A model generated the notes under the pieces. That model was not told the DNA's origin, ran no database searches, and worked only from the letters and a program-made list of their open reading frames with translations. From positions 310,001 through 374,000 of the forward strand of contig CBFIFP010000003.1 in NCBI GenBank assembly GCA_965661945.1: DNA of 64,000 nucleotides, written 5' to 3'. Below are positions 46,151 through 56,748 of this stretch, piece after piece. A program made the position numbers and the translations under genes. This stretch comes from JAJRPT01 sp965661945 (GTDB taxonomy: Bacteria; Bacteroidota; Ignavibacteria; Kapaibacteriales; UBA2268). How positions within the stretch are numbered: the stretch's first letter is position 1; each line of letters starts with the position of its first letter.

Positions 46151-49100
46151 TTATTTGTTAATTATAATTTTTTGAGTAATAATATCATTTGGTGTTATTA
46201 ATCTTACCAAATATAAACCGTTGCTAAATTTATTCAAATCAATTTTAAATTCAAATTCATTTGCACCACCTTTTTCTCTAATCCAATTTGCTGAGTACAG
46301 GGTTCTTCCATCAATAGAAACAATATCTATTTGATTATAACCAGCTTCTATAATATTTCCACTTATATCAAGATTAGAATAGGACAATGATAAAGTTAAT
46401 ACAATATCTTGATTATTTTTAAGTAATCTATCTCCACCTTCATCGCAGATAATAAGTTCAACACTTGCAGATTGATATATAAAATTACTAAAAATACCTT
46501 GTTCTCTTACTACAAGATTATCCAATTGAATTTCACTAAATCTTCTTTCGCCAAGAAGAGGAACCATTATAATTGAGGAAATCTGGTTTACTCCTTCGCC
46601 AATTTCAACATCTTCAATATTTATTTCAATAGCTAATTTATCTTGTTCAGGATAAGAAATGCTACTTATATCACCTATACTTAACTCAATTGGCTGAAAT
46701 GTAGTTTTATCCATAGTAATAACAAAATTATCAATGCTAAAGGAAGGCAAATCAGTTACACCACTTACTATTTCAGCAAATATTGGAATCTCAACAAGAT
46801 TTAAAGTTGGGTCGATTTGTTGATTTTCAATAAAAACTCTCATCTCAGATGCTGGAAGTCCTGTACCTCGAAGAACTACAATTACAGTATCTTCACAAGT
46901 CCCATCAATTAAATAAGGAATATATAAAGTATCCTCATATTCTCCAACTGCAGGAGGAGTAAATGTAATTTCTAATGCTCGAGTTCCAGTTAAATTATTA
47001 TTAGAAAGTAATAGGTTATCAAACTCAAAAGTAGGGAAGTGAGTATTTACCTGATTAAATGTTTCAAAATCAATAACCCAGTTATGTTGATTTTGAATTT
47101 GCAAGATTTCTTGTGAATTTCTTGTAGAAATTACTGGTCCAAAATCAATTTCAATAGGATTAGTCAAAACTCCTTTACTTACCTCTACTTTTACAGGGAT
47201 GTTGTAAGAAATATCATTATTATTTTCAATGAGATTTACTTTGATATTTGCATCAAAAACCCCATAAGTATTTGCAGGCGGATTGAAATTAATAGTGTAA
47301 TCTTTTGTTTCATTTTCATTTATGCCATCATTTGCGGTGTAATTTTCAAAACTGAAATAATTTGGATTATTACCTTCTAAATCAAAGTTTACAAGAGTTG
47401 TAGGGACTTCGCCTACATTTGTAAGAGAAAAAGGTAACTGCTGGTTTACTTCACATTTATTTAAGATTCCAAAGTCTAATTCGCTTGGTTCAAATTCGGT
47501 TTCACCTTTTATACCAAAAGCAGTTGCTTCCAATGAATAAGTAGCAGTACAATTCTGACTACCAAATGAATCAAAAATCAAATGAAAATCCTCTTGGTAA
47601 ATTCCTTCTTCTATAATATTAACTGTAACTTCAATAGTTTTAGTTTCACCTGGAGCAAAAGTTTGATTAACACCACCATACATTCTGAAATTGCCAGGTA
47701 TAATTTGATTTAAAGTGCGAGTTAATACCGTTGAATTATTAGTAATCTCCACAGGAATACGAATTGATTCGGTATTAATCGGGACTCTATCAAAATCAAT
47801 AAGTGGGTCAGGATTTACAGTAATATCTAAGCCCTCTTTAAATGCTTTAAGTTCAATAATAATTAAATGTTTGTTAGGGTCGCCCTCAGTTGGAAGAGAA
47901 ACATCATCAGTTGGAATTTTTAAAATTGCTGATTTTGGACCATCATCTCCAATCTGAGCATTATATCTAATATCAAAACTAAAAATACCACCATTTGCAG
48001 CTATAATATTTCCATTTTGAGGAATATTTTGAGTTATCTCCCAGTTTTCTGGGTTGATACCAGTTATTGTATGGCTTCCGTTAATAGTTACAGGGAAATT
48101 AGCATTATTTCTAATTTCTATTGTGCTATCAGGTCTAGAATGACACCACTGAACATGTTCCCAATCTATTTCAAAAGGAAAGATTAAATTAGATTCAATT
48201 CCATTTCCTAATAATCTAAATTCTCCATCTTGCTCACATCCACCATTTGCTTCTTCCATTTCTAATTTAAAACTAAAATTCCTTCCTCCAACAGAAGTAG
48301 GAGAGAATCTAATTAAAAATTCGACTTCTTGGTTAGGTTGAATAGTCATTGGAAATGGCTCGCTTGAACTTATAATTTCAAATTCTGGATTTAAAACAGG
48401 AGCATTAGGAATATAAGCAGGTGCATTACCTGTATTTACTATTGTAACAAGAATTTCTTTATTTAAAACAATGTTTACATCACCAAAATCAATTTCACCT
48501 AAGCCATTTGTTTGCTCTAAAAATGCTTCTTTTACTGTAATTGCCACGACAAGAGAATCTATTACTCCGGCACACTCAGAAACTTTGGTATAAATTGTAG
48601 CATAAAAAGTACCTCTGGCAAGAGGAGTTTGGCTGAAACCTATTTGGAAGTTTTCTCTTGCTCCCACTTGAACAACCTCATTTGCAAAAACTAAATTTGT
48701 AAATCCGTTATCATTTCTGGTATATTCAATAGACTCTAATGTGAAATCAATATTCGAGTTATTTTGAATAGATAAAGATTCAGTAAATGAATCCCCAATA
48801 CATATTTCAGTATATAAAGTATCACCTGTAATTTCATCGCCATCTTGCCTGTGCCAACTAATATCTAGATTAGAAACATCTACAATATATTCAATTTTAA
48901 ATTCACCATCTTTCTCAACACTATTTTTTCCAAAAGGAATTGTTAAAGTATTAGAAATCAAACCCATTTGACCAGGTGTAAAATTGTATGACACAAAAAA
49001 TCTTTGAGAGTCTGCCTCTTCAATTGGCAAATTAACTGTTGGAAGAAGCAAATCAAAACCATTATCTCCAGCGTCCCAAGTGTGTTCTTCAATATATAAG

Positions 49101-50971
49101 TAAGCTCTAAAAATTCTACCATTATTTTTAACCCAAACAGAATCATAAACGATCTGTTCGTTACAGGAAGAGAGATTTAGAAGTCTTGGTTGTTCACAAA
49201 ATAACTCTATCTCGGCAACCTCAAATATATTGCCTGACGATTGAGATAAAATTAATTCAGGAATTTGCTCATGGTTAGCTTCATTACCAACATATTCTGT
49301 AGATTGAACAGCCATACCATAAAAGATATTTGCATCAAAAGCAGTTAAATCAACATCAATCATTTTTGTAGTAAGTGGCTCATCAAAAGTAAATAATTTA
49401 AACCATTCTCCATTTTCAGGTTTGAGATAATAATCCATTACTTCCGATTGATTTTTTTTAACCATAAAACTAAAATTTCTTTCAACAAATTCAGTTGATT
49501 GAGTTGCAATAGTAGTTGTAACTTGAGATGGATCATTATTTTCAGCTGCGATAATAGGAGCATTGTTTCGAGCATCGGATCGAATTCTACCATATCCAGC
49601 TCTGTTACTTCCCCTTGCTGCTGAAATTGTTATATTCGAGATATTATCTTTTGTTCCTATTTCGACATATCCACCAGAGCCAGCTCCACCTTTTGGTGAG
49701 CGCGATTCTCCATCAGCTCCATTAGCTTCAATTCTAATATTTTCAATATTTAATGCAAATATACGAATTGCTCCACCAGCACCACCACCAGCACCTGCCT
49801 GCGTTACAATTCCTTGTGGATTACCACCACCACCACCAGAGCCACCTGCTATAGGTATTCCATATCTATTACCATGTGATTTTCCACCGTTAGTTACAGA
49901 ACCTTCATTTTCTGCATTTGTTGAATAACCTCCAGAACCACCGACTCCATTGTTATTATTTCCGCTTCCGCCGCCATATCCGCCTTCACAGTTAGTGCAT
50001 GGAACCCAGCCAGCAGCACCGCTTAAACCGAAAGGATGTCCTGTTCCACCACCTGAAGACTCATAACCTCCAACTAAACCAACTGCTCCAGGAACACCAT
50101 TTAAACTATAACCTGCTGTATTTCTTCCATTTAAATTTGTTGTAAATGCTCTTCCAGTTCCATTTCCAGGGTTTTCATAACTATTGCTACCTAAGGAACT
50201 ATTTACTCCACCGTTTCCACCACCAGTAAAACCATCGCCACCAGCAGTACCTGAAGAATTATCAGCAAATCTACCACCACCACCACCTCCACCTGGTCCG
50301 GCGTTTCTACCTGATGCATTTACACTTATAATAGCTCCATTTTCACCAATAATATTTCCCTTAGCTAATAAAACAAAAGGTAAATAACCTTGATTACCAA
50401 CTGCATCAGGATCACTATTTAAAGTTGAAACTGTATATCTTTCACCTGCAAGTCGCATTTCATCAACAATCATTGCACCTCTTGGTGAGCGTTTACCTAA
50501 ACTACCCTGACCTAAAATTCTTTCAGGGTTTCCTCTTTTATCTCCAAATGGAAAAGGTCTAACTAAGTAAAATATATGATTTTCATTGGCTAGAGGTGAA
50601 CCATCTTTAATTATTTGAATTGGTATTTTAAACTCATTTGCAAGAATTGACCAATCCCAAGTATTTGGCTCAACTGTTGGCTTTACAAATATTTGTCCGC
50701 TTATTAATCTTCCAGACCAAGATACTGAAATAGGTCCGAAAACTACTTTATTTGTATCATTTAGATTTGCAGGTAAAACTCTTAAAGCATCACCTTCATT
50801 ATTCAGATAAAAGGCTTCATTTCCATATTTTCCAAAATCATCATAAACACCAACAATTTCGTAATATATATTCATTCCAGGGGCTCCAATATCAGGAATC
50901 ATATAGCTTTGCTGAGCTGATGAAATTGTAAAACATGCCAAAAATAAAATTAAATAATAAAATCTTTTCAT
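46151..50971 (-). CDS. Giant T9SS protein with glycine-rich domain and Hydin-like (choice-of-anchor D) repeats
   Basis: 1606 residues. Signal peptide 1-19. Residues ~215-410 form a glycine-rich domain (GPGGGGGGGRF, AGGDGFTGGGNGG, GGAGSGGYVEIG) like those of Gly-rich surface proteins. From ~840 to ~1440 at least four ASPM/SPD-2/Hydin-type beta sandwiches are visible with openings like EIDFGDVNIVLNKEILVTIVNTG, ELDFGILNKCEVNQQLPFSLTNVG and EIDFGPVISTRNSQEILQIQNQ. The last ~80 residues are a T9SS type A sorting domain (IDIVSIDGRTLYSANW, FSNGLYLVRL, TQKIIINK). Likely a surface adhesin or sheath component. First gene of the long minus-strand run. Confidence 0.88.
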   Translation of the reverse strand: MKRFYYLILFLACFTISSAQQSYMIPDIGAPGMNIYYEIVGVYDDFGKYGNEAFYLNNEGDALRVLPANLNDTNKVVFGPISVSWSGRLISGQIFVKPTVEPNTWDWSILANEFKIPIQIIKDGSPLANENHIFYLVRPFPFGDKRGNPERILGQGSLGKRSPRGAMIVDEMRLAGERYTVSTLNSDPDAVGNQGYLPFVLLAKGNIIGENGAIISVNASGRNAGPGGGGGGGRFADNSSGTAGGDGFTGGGNGGVNSSLGSNSYENPGNGTGRAFTTNLNGRNTAGYSLNGVPGAVGLVGGYESSGGGTGHPFGLSGAAGWVPCTNCEGGYGGGSGNNNNGVGGSGGYSTNAENEGSVTNGGKSHGNRYGIPIAGGSGGGGGNPQGIVTQAGAGGGAGGAIRIFALNIENIRIEANGADGESRSPKGGAGSGGYVEIGTKDNISNITISAARGSNRAGYGRIRSDARNNAPIIAAENNDPSQVTTTIATQSTEFVERNFSFMVKKNQSEVMDYYLKPENGEWFKLFTFDEPLTTKMIDVDLTAFDANIFYGMAVQSTEYVGNEANHEQIPELILSQSSGNIFEVAEIELFCEQPRLLNLSSCNEQIVYDSVWVKNNGRIFRAYLYIEEHTWDAGDNGFDLLLPTVNLPIEEADSQRFFVSYNFTPGQMGLISNTLTIPFGKNSVEKDGEFKIEYIVDVSNLDISWHRQDGDEITGDTLYTEICIGDSFTESLSIQNNSNIDFTLESIEYTRNDNGFTNLVFANEVVQVGARENFQIGFSQTPLARGTFYATIYTKVSECAGVIDSLVVAITVKEAFLEQTNGLGEIDFGDVNIVLNKEILVTIVNTGNAPAYIPNAPVLNPEFEIISSSEPFPMTIQPNQEVEFLIRFSPTSVGGRNFSFKLEMEEANGGCEQDGEFRLLGNGIESNLIFPFEIDWEHVQWCHSRPDSTIEIRNNANFPVTINGSHTITGINPENWEITQNIPQNGNIIAANGGIFSFDIRYNAQIGDDGPKSAILKIPTDDVSLPTEGDPNKHLIIIELKAFKEGLDITVNPDPLIDFDRVPINTESIRIPVEITNNSTVLTRTLNQIIPGNFRMYGGVNQTFAPGETKTIEVTVNIIEEGIYQEDFHLIFDSFGSQNCTATYSLEATAFGIKGETEFEPSELDFGILNKCEVNQQLPFSLTNVGEVPTTLVNFDLEGNNPNYFSFENYTANDGINENETKDYTINFNPPANTYGVFDANIKVNLIENNNDISYNIPVKVEVSKGVLTNPIEIDFGPVISTRNSQEILQIQNQHNWVIDFETFNQVNTHFPTFEFDNLLLSNNNLTGTRALEITFTPPAVGEYEDTLYIPYLIDGTCEDTVIVVLRGTGLPASEMRVFIENQQIDPTLNLVEIPIFAEIVSGVTDLPSFSIDNFVITMDKTTFQPIELSIGDISSISYPEQDKLAIEINIEDVEIGEGVNQISSIIMVPLLGERRFSEIQLDNLVVREQGIFSNFIYQSASVELIICDEGGDRLLKNNQDIVLTLSLSYSNLDISGNIIEAGYNQIDIVSIDGRTLYSANWIREKGGANEFEFKIDLNKFSNGLYLVRLITPNDIITQKIIINK

Positions 50972-51108
50972 AAATAATATTTCCTTTCATAATTCATATA
51001 ACAAAATTAAAAAAAATATCTAAATAATCATAATTTTAAATTTAAACTATTGTAATTGTTAATAAATTAGATGATATAAGCTAAATACTTAATAGTGATT
51101 ATAAAATA

Positions 51109-52005
51109 TTATAAATACTTCTTGGCTGATATAAATGTATTTATGTGGGCTTCGATTATTATATTTATATCTTCGGAATAACCACCACCCATTGTGGCAG
51201 TTACGGGGATTGAGTTTTTACTTGCAAATTCATAAACTATTTCATCTCTTTGCTTGCAACCATTAAAAGATATGTTTATTCTGCCAAATTTATCCGATTC
51301 AAGAATATCCACACCTGCCTGATATAAAATGAATTGCGGAGAAAACTCTTTATTTATTTGATTGATTGATTTATATAATATTTCTAAATATTCTTCATCT
51401 GTGGTGGTGTGAGCAAGTTCTATATCCCAATCGCTAACTTCTTTTTCTATCGGATAGTTATCTTTGCCGTGCATCGAAAAAGTATATATATTTTTATTAT
51501 TTTGTAATATTTCGGCAGTTCCGTTTCCTTGGTGAACATCTAAATCTAATATTAATATACGTGATAATTTATTGTATTTCAATAGCATAAGAGCGGAAAG
51601 TGCCATATCATTTAATAAACAAAACCCCTCACCTTTGTAAGTGAATGCGTGGTGAGTTCCTCCTGCAATATTAAATGTAAAGCCCTCATTTAATGCCTGT
51701 AATCCAGCAAGATAAGTTCCTTGCATAATACATCTTTCTCTTTGGATTAATCGCTCTGACTGTGGAAAGCCCGTTCTGCGTTCTTCAATGGCTGATAGTG
51801 TTAAGTTCTTTAAGTTATTATAGTAATCTTGATTATGTGCCAGTAAAATATCCTCCTCTGAGATTTCATAAGGAGTAATTAAATCATTTTCTTTGATTAT
51901 TTCTCTTTTAAGTAATTCATCTTTAAGCAAATCATACTTTTTCATAGGAAATTTATGATTTTCTTTTAGAGGGTGATTGTAATACTTATGCCATGCAGTT
52001 TTCAT
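51109..52005 (-). CDS. Histone-deacetylase-family (AcuC/AphA-like) amidohydrolase
   Basis: 298 residues. The arginase/deacetylase fold shows the catalytic GGTHHAF, the zinc site DLDVHQGNGT, and further AGVDILESDKFGRINIS and TMGGGY blocks. Bacterial members deacetylate acetyl-CoA synthetase, acetylpolyamines or other small amides; the substrate here is not decidable. It lies 5 nt after rpe on the same strand. Confidence 0.88.
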   Translation of the reverse strand: MKTAWHKYYNHPLKENHKFPMKKYDLLKDELLKREIIKENDLITPYEISEEDILLAHNQDYYNNLKNLTLSAIEERRTGFPQSERLIQRERCIMQGTYLAGLQALNEGFTFNIAGGTHHAFTYKGEGFCLLNDMALSALMLLKYNKLSRILILDLDVHQGNGTAEILQNNKNIYTFSMHGKDNYPIEKEVSDWDIELAHTTTDEEYLEILYKSINQINKEFSPQFILYQAGVDILESDKFGRINISFNGCKQRDEIVYEFASKNSIPVTATMGGGYSEDINIIIEAHINTFISAKKYL

Positions 52006-52010
52006 TTAAC

Positions 52011-52682
52011 TTAATTGACTTTATTTAATTCTTCACGCATAAGTTTAATATTTTCTATAAGATTACCCTTGAATAAGCCCGAACCAGAAACAAGCCAATC
52101 GGCTCCTGCTTCTGCTACTTTTTGACAATTATCAATTTTTACTCCCCCATCTACTTCTATAGCAACACTTTCTAAGCCACGTTTATTCAATTCATTGCGC
52201 AATTCACTTGCTTTTCTGAAAAATGAATCTATAAAACTCTGCCCACCAAACCCAGGGTTCACAGACATAAGCAAAATAAAATCAGAATACTCTGCAGCAT
52301 CTAAAGCAAACGATAGGGGAGTAACTGGATTTAAAACAACACCTGCCTTACAATTTAATTCTTTAATTTTACTTAAACTGCGATGTAAATGCTTTACTTC
52401 TTCGGAGTGAACTGAAATATAATCTGCACCTGCTTCTGCAAAGTCTTCAAGATATAAATCTGGTTTTTCAATCATTAAATGCACATCAACTGGCAAGTTT
52501 GTATAAGGTCTTATTGCTTTTACAATTAATGGTCCTATTGTTATATTAGGAACAAAATGCCCGTCCATAACATCAACATGCACAATATCCGCTCCTGCTT
52601 CAGTCATAGTTTTAATATCTCTTCCCAAATTTGCAAAATCTGCAGATAAAATCGAAGGTGCTATTTTTAAATTCCTTGACAT
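52011..52682 (-). CDS. rpe: Ribulose-phosphate 3-epimerase
   Basis: 223 residues, TIM barrel. Seen are KIAPSILSADFANLG, HVDVMDGHFVPNITIGP, DVHLMI, SVHSEE, VLLMSVNPGFGGQSF, and VDGGVK, including the metal-binding His/Asp residues. It interconverts ribulose-5-phosphate and xylulose-5-phosphate. GGAG stands 5 nt before the ATG. Between mnmA (9 nt) and the deacetylase. Confidence 0.96.
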   Translation of the reverse strand: MSRNLKIAPSILSADFANLGRDIKTMTEAGADIVHVDVMDGHFVPNITIGPLIVKAIRPYTNLPVDVHLMIEKPDLYLEDFAEAGADYISVHSEEVKHLHRSLSKIKELNCKAGVVLNPVTPLSFALDAAEYSDFILLMSVNPGFGGQSFIDSFFRKASELRNELNKRGLESVAIEVDGGVKIDNCQKVAEAGADWLVSGSGLFKGNLIENIKLMREELNKVN

Positions 52683-52691
52683 ATTTCTCCT

Positions 52692-53873
52692 TTAATAAAT
52701 CTCACCAGAGCCAATGCACTCTCTACCCTGATACCAAGTAGCAAACTGCCCAGGTGAAATCCCTTTTTGTTCTTCTTTAAATTTAATATATAAATATTTT
52801 TCTTTTTTAATTAATGTTGCATATTGCAACTCTTGTCTATGTCTATATCTAACAAGATATTCTCTTTCTTCGTTTAAATTCATTTTTTGAGAAGATCTTA
52901 TCCAATGAACTTTTTCATTTTCAATTTTCAGCCCTTTTCTTAAAAGCAATGGATGGTCTTCTCCCTGACCTACATAAATAATATTTTTGGTATTGTCTAT
53001 ATTTATAACATACAATGGTTTAGGAAATCCACCAAGATTAAGTCCTTTTCTCTGACCTATTGTATAAAACTGAACTCCTTGATGTTGCCCAACTTCTTTT
53101 CCAAAACTATCATCGAATAAATAATTAGAGCAAATATCATCTAAATTATATTCATCTTTCTGTTTATAGATTTTTTCACCAGTTTCAAAATCAATCTCGA
53201 TTACTTTTCCGGGGCGAGGAATAAGTTGCTGTTTTAAAAAAGTAGGTAAATCAACTTTCCCAATAAAACATAATCCTTGTGAGTCTTTTTTATTTGAAGT
53301 AGGAAGTTTAAACTCTTTTGCAAGTCTTCTTACATCTGGTTTGTGAATATCAACAAGCGGAAACAATGCTCCAGCGAGTTGATTTTGATTAAGTTGCGAT
53401 AAAAAGTAACTTTGATCTTTATTTTGGTCTATTCCCGTTATCAATTTATATTCATTCTTTTCATCATCATATTCAGTTCCACAATAATGTCCAGTAGCAA
53501 CTGCATCCGCATTGAAATCTTTTACTGCATCAATAAAAGCATCAAATTTTATTTCACGATTACAAAGAATATCAGGGTTAGGAGTTCTCCCTTTTTCATA
53601 TTCTTCAAACATATAATTCACAATTCTTTTGCGATACTCTGTTGATAAATCAAGTTTATAAATTGGTATATCAAGTTGTTTTGCAACAAGTTGAGCAAAA
53701 TTCCAATCATCTTCCCAATGGCAATCCCCATCTAAAAGTCCAGTTGTATCATCCCAATTTTGCATAAAAATTGCGATAAGTTCGTAGCCCTTATCTTTCA
53801 ATAACTTAGCTGCAACACTTGAATCAACACCACCTGAAAGTCCAATTATAACTTTTTTTATTTCTTTTTGCAT
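52692..53873 (-). CDS. mnmA: tRNA-specific 2-thiouridylase MnmA
   Basis: 393 residues. The PP-loop SGGVDSSVAAKLL is at residues ~9-21, the catalytic cysteines lie in LCNREIKFDAF and LCFIGKVDLPTFL, and ATGHY is present. The start is ATG 53873; a TTG one codon upstream is unlikely. It inserts sulfur at U34 of Lys, Glu and Gln tRNAs. The C-terminal beta-barrel ends at GSGEIY. Placed between valS and rpe. Confidence 0.96.
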   Translation of the reverse strand: MQKEIKKVIIGLSGGVDSSVAAKLLKDKGYELIAIFMQNWDDTTGLLDGDCHWEDDWNFAQLVAKQLDIPIYKLDLSTEYRKRIVNYMFEEYEKGRTPNPDILCNREIKFDAFIDAVKDFNADAVATGHYCGTEYDDEKNEYKLITGIDQNKDQSYFLSQLNQNQLAGALFPLVDIHKPDVRRLAKEFKLPTSNKKDSQGLCFIGKVDLPTFLKQQLIPRPGKVIEIDFETGEKIYKQKDEYNLDDICSNYLFDDSFGKEVGQHQGVQFYTIGQRKGLNLGGFPKPLYVINIDNTKNIIYVGQGEDHPLLLRKGLKIENEKVHWIRSSQKMNLNEEREYLVRYRHRQELQYATLIKKEKYLYIKFKEEQKGISPGQFATWYQGRECIGSGEIY

Positions 53874-53904
53874 CAACCAACTTTAGAATAATAATTTATT
53901 TCAT

Positions 53905-56598
53905 TTATGATAACTTAGCAATACTCTCTTTAATCTTATTCAAATTATCTGTCATATCTGCAAGTTTCTTTTTTTCCATTGCTACTACTTGTTTAGGTGC
54001 ATTACTCACAAACTTCTCATTTTCTAATTTCTTGTTAATTCCAAAAATCTGACCTTCTAATCTCTTAGCATCTGCTGTTAATCTGGTAAGTTCAGCTTCT
54101 TTGTCTATTTCGATGTTTAATACAACTATAATTTCAATTCCTCTAACAACTCCAGAAAGTATATTCTCTGGCTTTTCTGAAAGTTCTTCTTTTACTTCAA
54201 TATTAGAAGACTTTGAAAGAATTCTTAAAATATCAGATGAATTATTCAAAATATTTCTATTTTCTTCTTTATCAGAAATTAGAATTACATCTAATTTCTG
54301 GTTAGCATCAACAGATTGAGAAGTTGCCTTCAATTTTCTTATTTCTTCTGTAACATCTTGAATTGTATTAAACTCTTGCTCTAATATAGAATTGATATTT
54401 TCCTGTTTAAATACTGGCGACTCAACCACACTAATTGATTTAACCTCTTCATCATTAATCAAATGCCATATTTCTTCTGTAATAAATGGCATAACTGGGT
54501 GAAGTAATTTCAGAATATCATTATAAATCGAAATTGCAAAATTTGAGATTTGCTTTTTATAATTTTCATTACCACTATTGAATTGAATTTTAACAATCTC
54601 AACATACCAATCACAAAAATCCTTCCAAATAAAATCATAAAGTACCTTTGCATATTCAGTAACTTTATATTTATCAATATTATCATCAATTTGTTTAATA
54701 GCAGTATTAAGTTTAGATAAAATCCATTTATCAGCAATAGTATATTGATTTTCTTGCAAAATATCATCAAAACTTGCTTCTGCATCATTGAATTTCATCT
54801 GCAAGAAACGTCCTGCATTCCATACTTTATTTGCAAAATTTCGACCAATATCCATTGAAGGAATATCTTGCTCATTCACATCTACATCCATTCTTACATC
54901 TTGTCCTAGTGGTGCAAGGTAAATCATCGTAAATCTAACTGCATCAGCACCATACTTATCAATTATATTTAAAGGGTCAGGTGAATTTCCAAGTGATTTA
55001 GATAATTTTCTGCCTTTTCCGTCGCGAATCATAGAAGTAAAATAAACATCTTTAAATGGAGCATTCCCATTGAATTGCTTTGTTGCCATTATCATTCTTG
55101 CCACCCAGAAGAAAATAATATCAGGTCCTGTAACAAGCAAATCTGTTGGCAAATATCTATTTAAATCACTATGGTTTTGAGCTGGATTTTCACTATCCCA
55201 GCCAGTTGTAGTAAGGGGCCAAAGCCAAGAAGAAAACCAAGTATCTAATACATCTTCATCTTGAGTTAGTTTAGTCCCACTCGGTAATCCAAGCTTTTTT
55301 AAGGCATCTGCTTCATTTCTTGCTGCAGTGAACTGCCCATTTTCAGCATAAAACACTGGAATCCTATGTCCCCACCATAACTGACGAGAAATACACCAAT
55401 CCCTAATATTATTCATCCAATGATTATATGTCTTAACCCAATGATTTGGATAGAAGTTAATCTCGCCATCTGCAAGAGGTTTTAAAGCAATTTCTGCAAG
55501 AGGTTTCATCTTCACAAACCATTGGTCAGATAAATACGGCTCTATCGGCTCTCCACCTCTTTGCGAAAATCCAACATTATGTGTGTAATCTTCAATCTTT
55601 TCTATCAAGCCAAGTTCTTGCAATTTATCAGACATAATACGTCTTGCTTTGAACCTTTCAACTCCATTAAACTCACCTGCAAACTCATTCAAAGTTCCGT
55701 CAGGATTTATTGTGTTAATAACCTCTAAATTATGTCGTTGCCCAATTTCAAAGTCATTTGGGTCGTGTGCTGGAGTTACTTTCAAACACCCAGTCCCAAA
55801 CTCAATATCAACATAATCGTCTGCAATAATTTTAACTTTACGATTAACAAGCGGCACAATAACCTCTTGCCCAATTAAATCCTTAAATCTTTCATCATTT
55901 GGATTAACAGCAACAGCAACATCACCAAATATAGTTTCAGGTCTAACAGTAGAAACCTTCAAATACTCTTTAGAACCTTCAAAATAATATCTTAAAGTAT
56001 AAAACTTTTCGTTAACCTCTCTAAACTCAACTTCTTCATCAGAAAGTGCGGTCATTGAAACAGGCGACCAATTTATAATTCTTTTACCCTTGTAAATCAA
56101 ACCCTTATCAAACATTTCAATAAATACATCTCTTACTGCATTCGATGCTTTCTCGTCCATTGTGAAAAGCATTTTATCCCAATTAGCAGAAACACCTAAG
56201 CGCTGCAATTGTTCAAAAATAATTCCGCCATACTTTTCCTTCCACTCCATCACCTTCTCGATAAACTTCTCTCTGCCAAGGTCATATCTAGTCAGGTTTT
56301 CCGACTCTTTCAGATGTTTCTCCACTCTAGCTTGAGTAGCAATTCCAGCGTGATCCATACCAGGAAACCACTGAGCATCAAAGCCCTGCATTCTTTTCTT
56401 ACGTATGTACAAATCCTGCAAAGTATGATTCAGCACGTGTCCAAAGTGCAAAATACCAGTTACATTTGGTGGTGGCATCAAAATCGAATATGGCTTTTTG
56501 CTTTCATCTTGAGTCAAATATAATTTATTTTCCTGCCAATACTTATACCATTTATCTTCGTAATCTTTCGGGTTTAAACTTTTAGGGTATTCTCTCAT
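53905..56598 (-). CDS. valS: Valyl-tRNA synthetase
   Basis: 897 residues from ATG 56598 (TTG 56604 is the alternative). Class I signature HFGH in PPPNVTGILHFGHVLNH (HIGH-like) and KLSKS in GRKLSKSLGNSPDP. Zinc-free form, editing domain in the middle, anticodon-binding domain from DKWILSKL, and a C-terminal coiled coil (ELTRLTADAKRLEGQIFG). Divergent from purS across ~150 bp, where both promoters must lie; a TAATTTTG box at 56624-56631 points towards valS. Confidence 0.97.
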   Translation of the reverse strand: MREYPKSLNPKDYEDKWYKYWQENKLYLTQDESKKPYSILMPPPNVTGILHFGHVLNHTLQDLYIRKKRMQGFDAQWFPGMDHAGIATQARVEKHLKESENLTRYDLGREKFIEKVMEWKEKYGGIIFEQLQRLGVSANWDKMLFTMDEKASNAVRDVFIEMFDKGLIYKGKRIINWSPVSMTALSDEEVEFREVNEKFYTLRYYFEGSKEYLKVSTVRPETIFGDVAVAVNPNDERFKDLIGQEVIVPLVNRKVKIIADDYVDIEFGTGCLKVTPAHDPNDFEIGQRHNLEVINTINPDGTLNEFAGEFNGVERFKARRIMSDKLQELGLIEKIEDYTHNVGFSQRGGEPIEPYLSDQWFVKMKPLAEIALKPLADGEINFYPNHWVKTYNHWMNNIRDWCISRQLWWGHRIPVFYAENGQFTAARNEADALKKLGLPSGTKLTQDEDVLDTWFSSWLWPLTTTGWDSENPAQNHSDLNRYLPTDLLVTGPDIIFFWVARMIMATKQFNGNAPFKDVYFTSMIRDGKGRKLSKSLGNSPDPLNIIDKYGADAVRFTMIYLAPLGQDVRMDVDVNEQDIPSMDIGRNFANKVWNAGRFLQMKFNDAEASFDDILQENQYTIADKWILSKLNTAIKQIDDNIDKYKVTEYAKVLYDFIWKDFCDWYVEIVKIQFNSGNENYKKQISNFAISIYNDILKLLHPVMPFITEEIWHLINDEEVKSISVVESPVFKQENINSILEQEFNTIQDVTEEIRKLKATSQSVDANQKLDVILISDKEENRNILNNSSDILRILSKSSNIEVKEELSEKPENILSGVVRGIEIIVVLNIEIDKEAELTRLTADAKRLEGQIFGINKKLENEKFVSNAPKQVVAMEKKKLADMTDNLNKIKESIAKLS

Positions 56599-56720
56599 TA
56601 TCAAATTTGTTAATTCAAAAAAACAAAATTACGAATTTATTTGAAAATAAATGAATGTAAGATATCTTTTTCAAAATCTAAAAATTATTTACAAATAGTG
56701 TAATTTAATTCTTTTTTGCT

Positions 56721-56728
56721 TAAATTTG
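56721..56728 (+). promoter_or_regulatory. Candidate -7 box of purS promoter
   Basis: TAAATTTG fits TAnnTTTG, about 20 nt before the purS ATG. The upstream TTTG box is not well matched at the expected distance, so support is weak. Confidence 0.3.
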
Positions 56729-56748
56729 AATTTTAAATCGGACAATTT

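Noticed and set aside
49563..49928. Proline-rich plus-strand frame opposite the giant T9SS gene, and a similar one at 50184-50387
   Set aside because: Both are the antisense reading of the glycine-rich region (Gly codons read as Pro on the other strand); there is no start context and no homology signal.
53874..53876. Upstream TTG starts for mnmA, valS, ftsK, coaBC, rsmI and the PPDK-like gene
   Set aside because: An ATG lies a few codons downstream in each, at the family's usual N-terminus. TTG was kept only for mfd, radA and the PAP2 gene, where no ATG fits.
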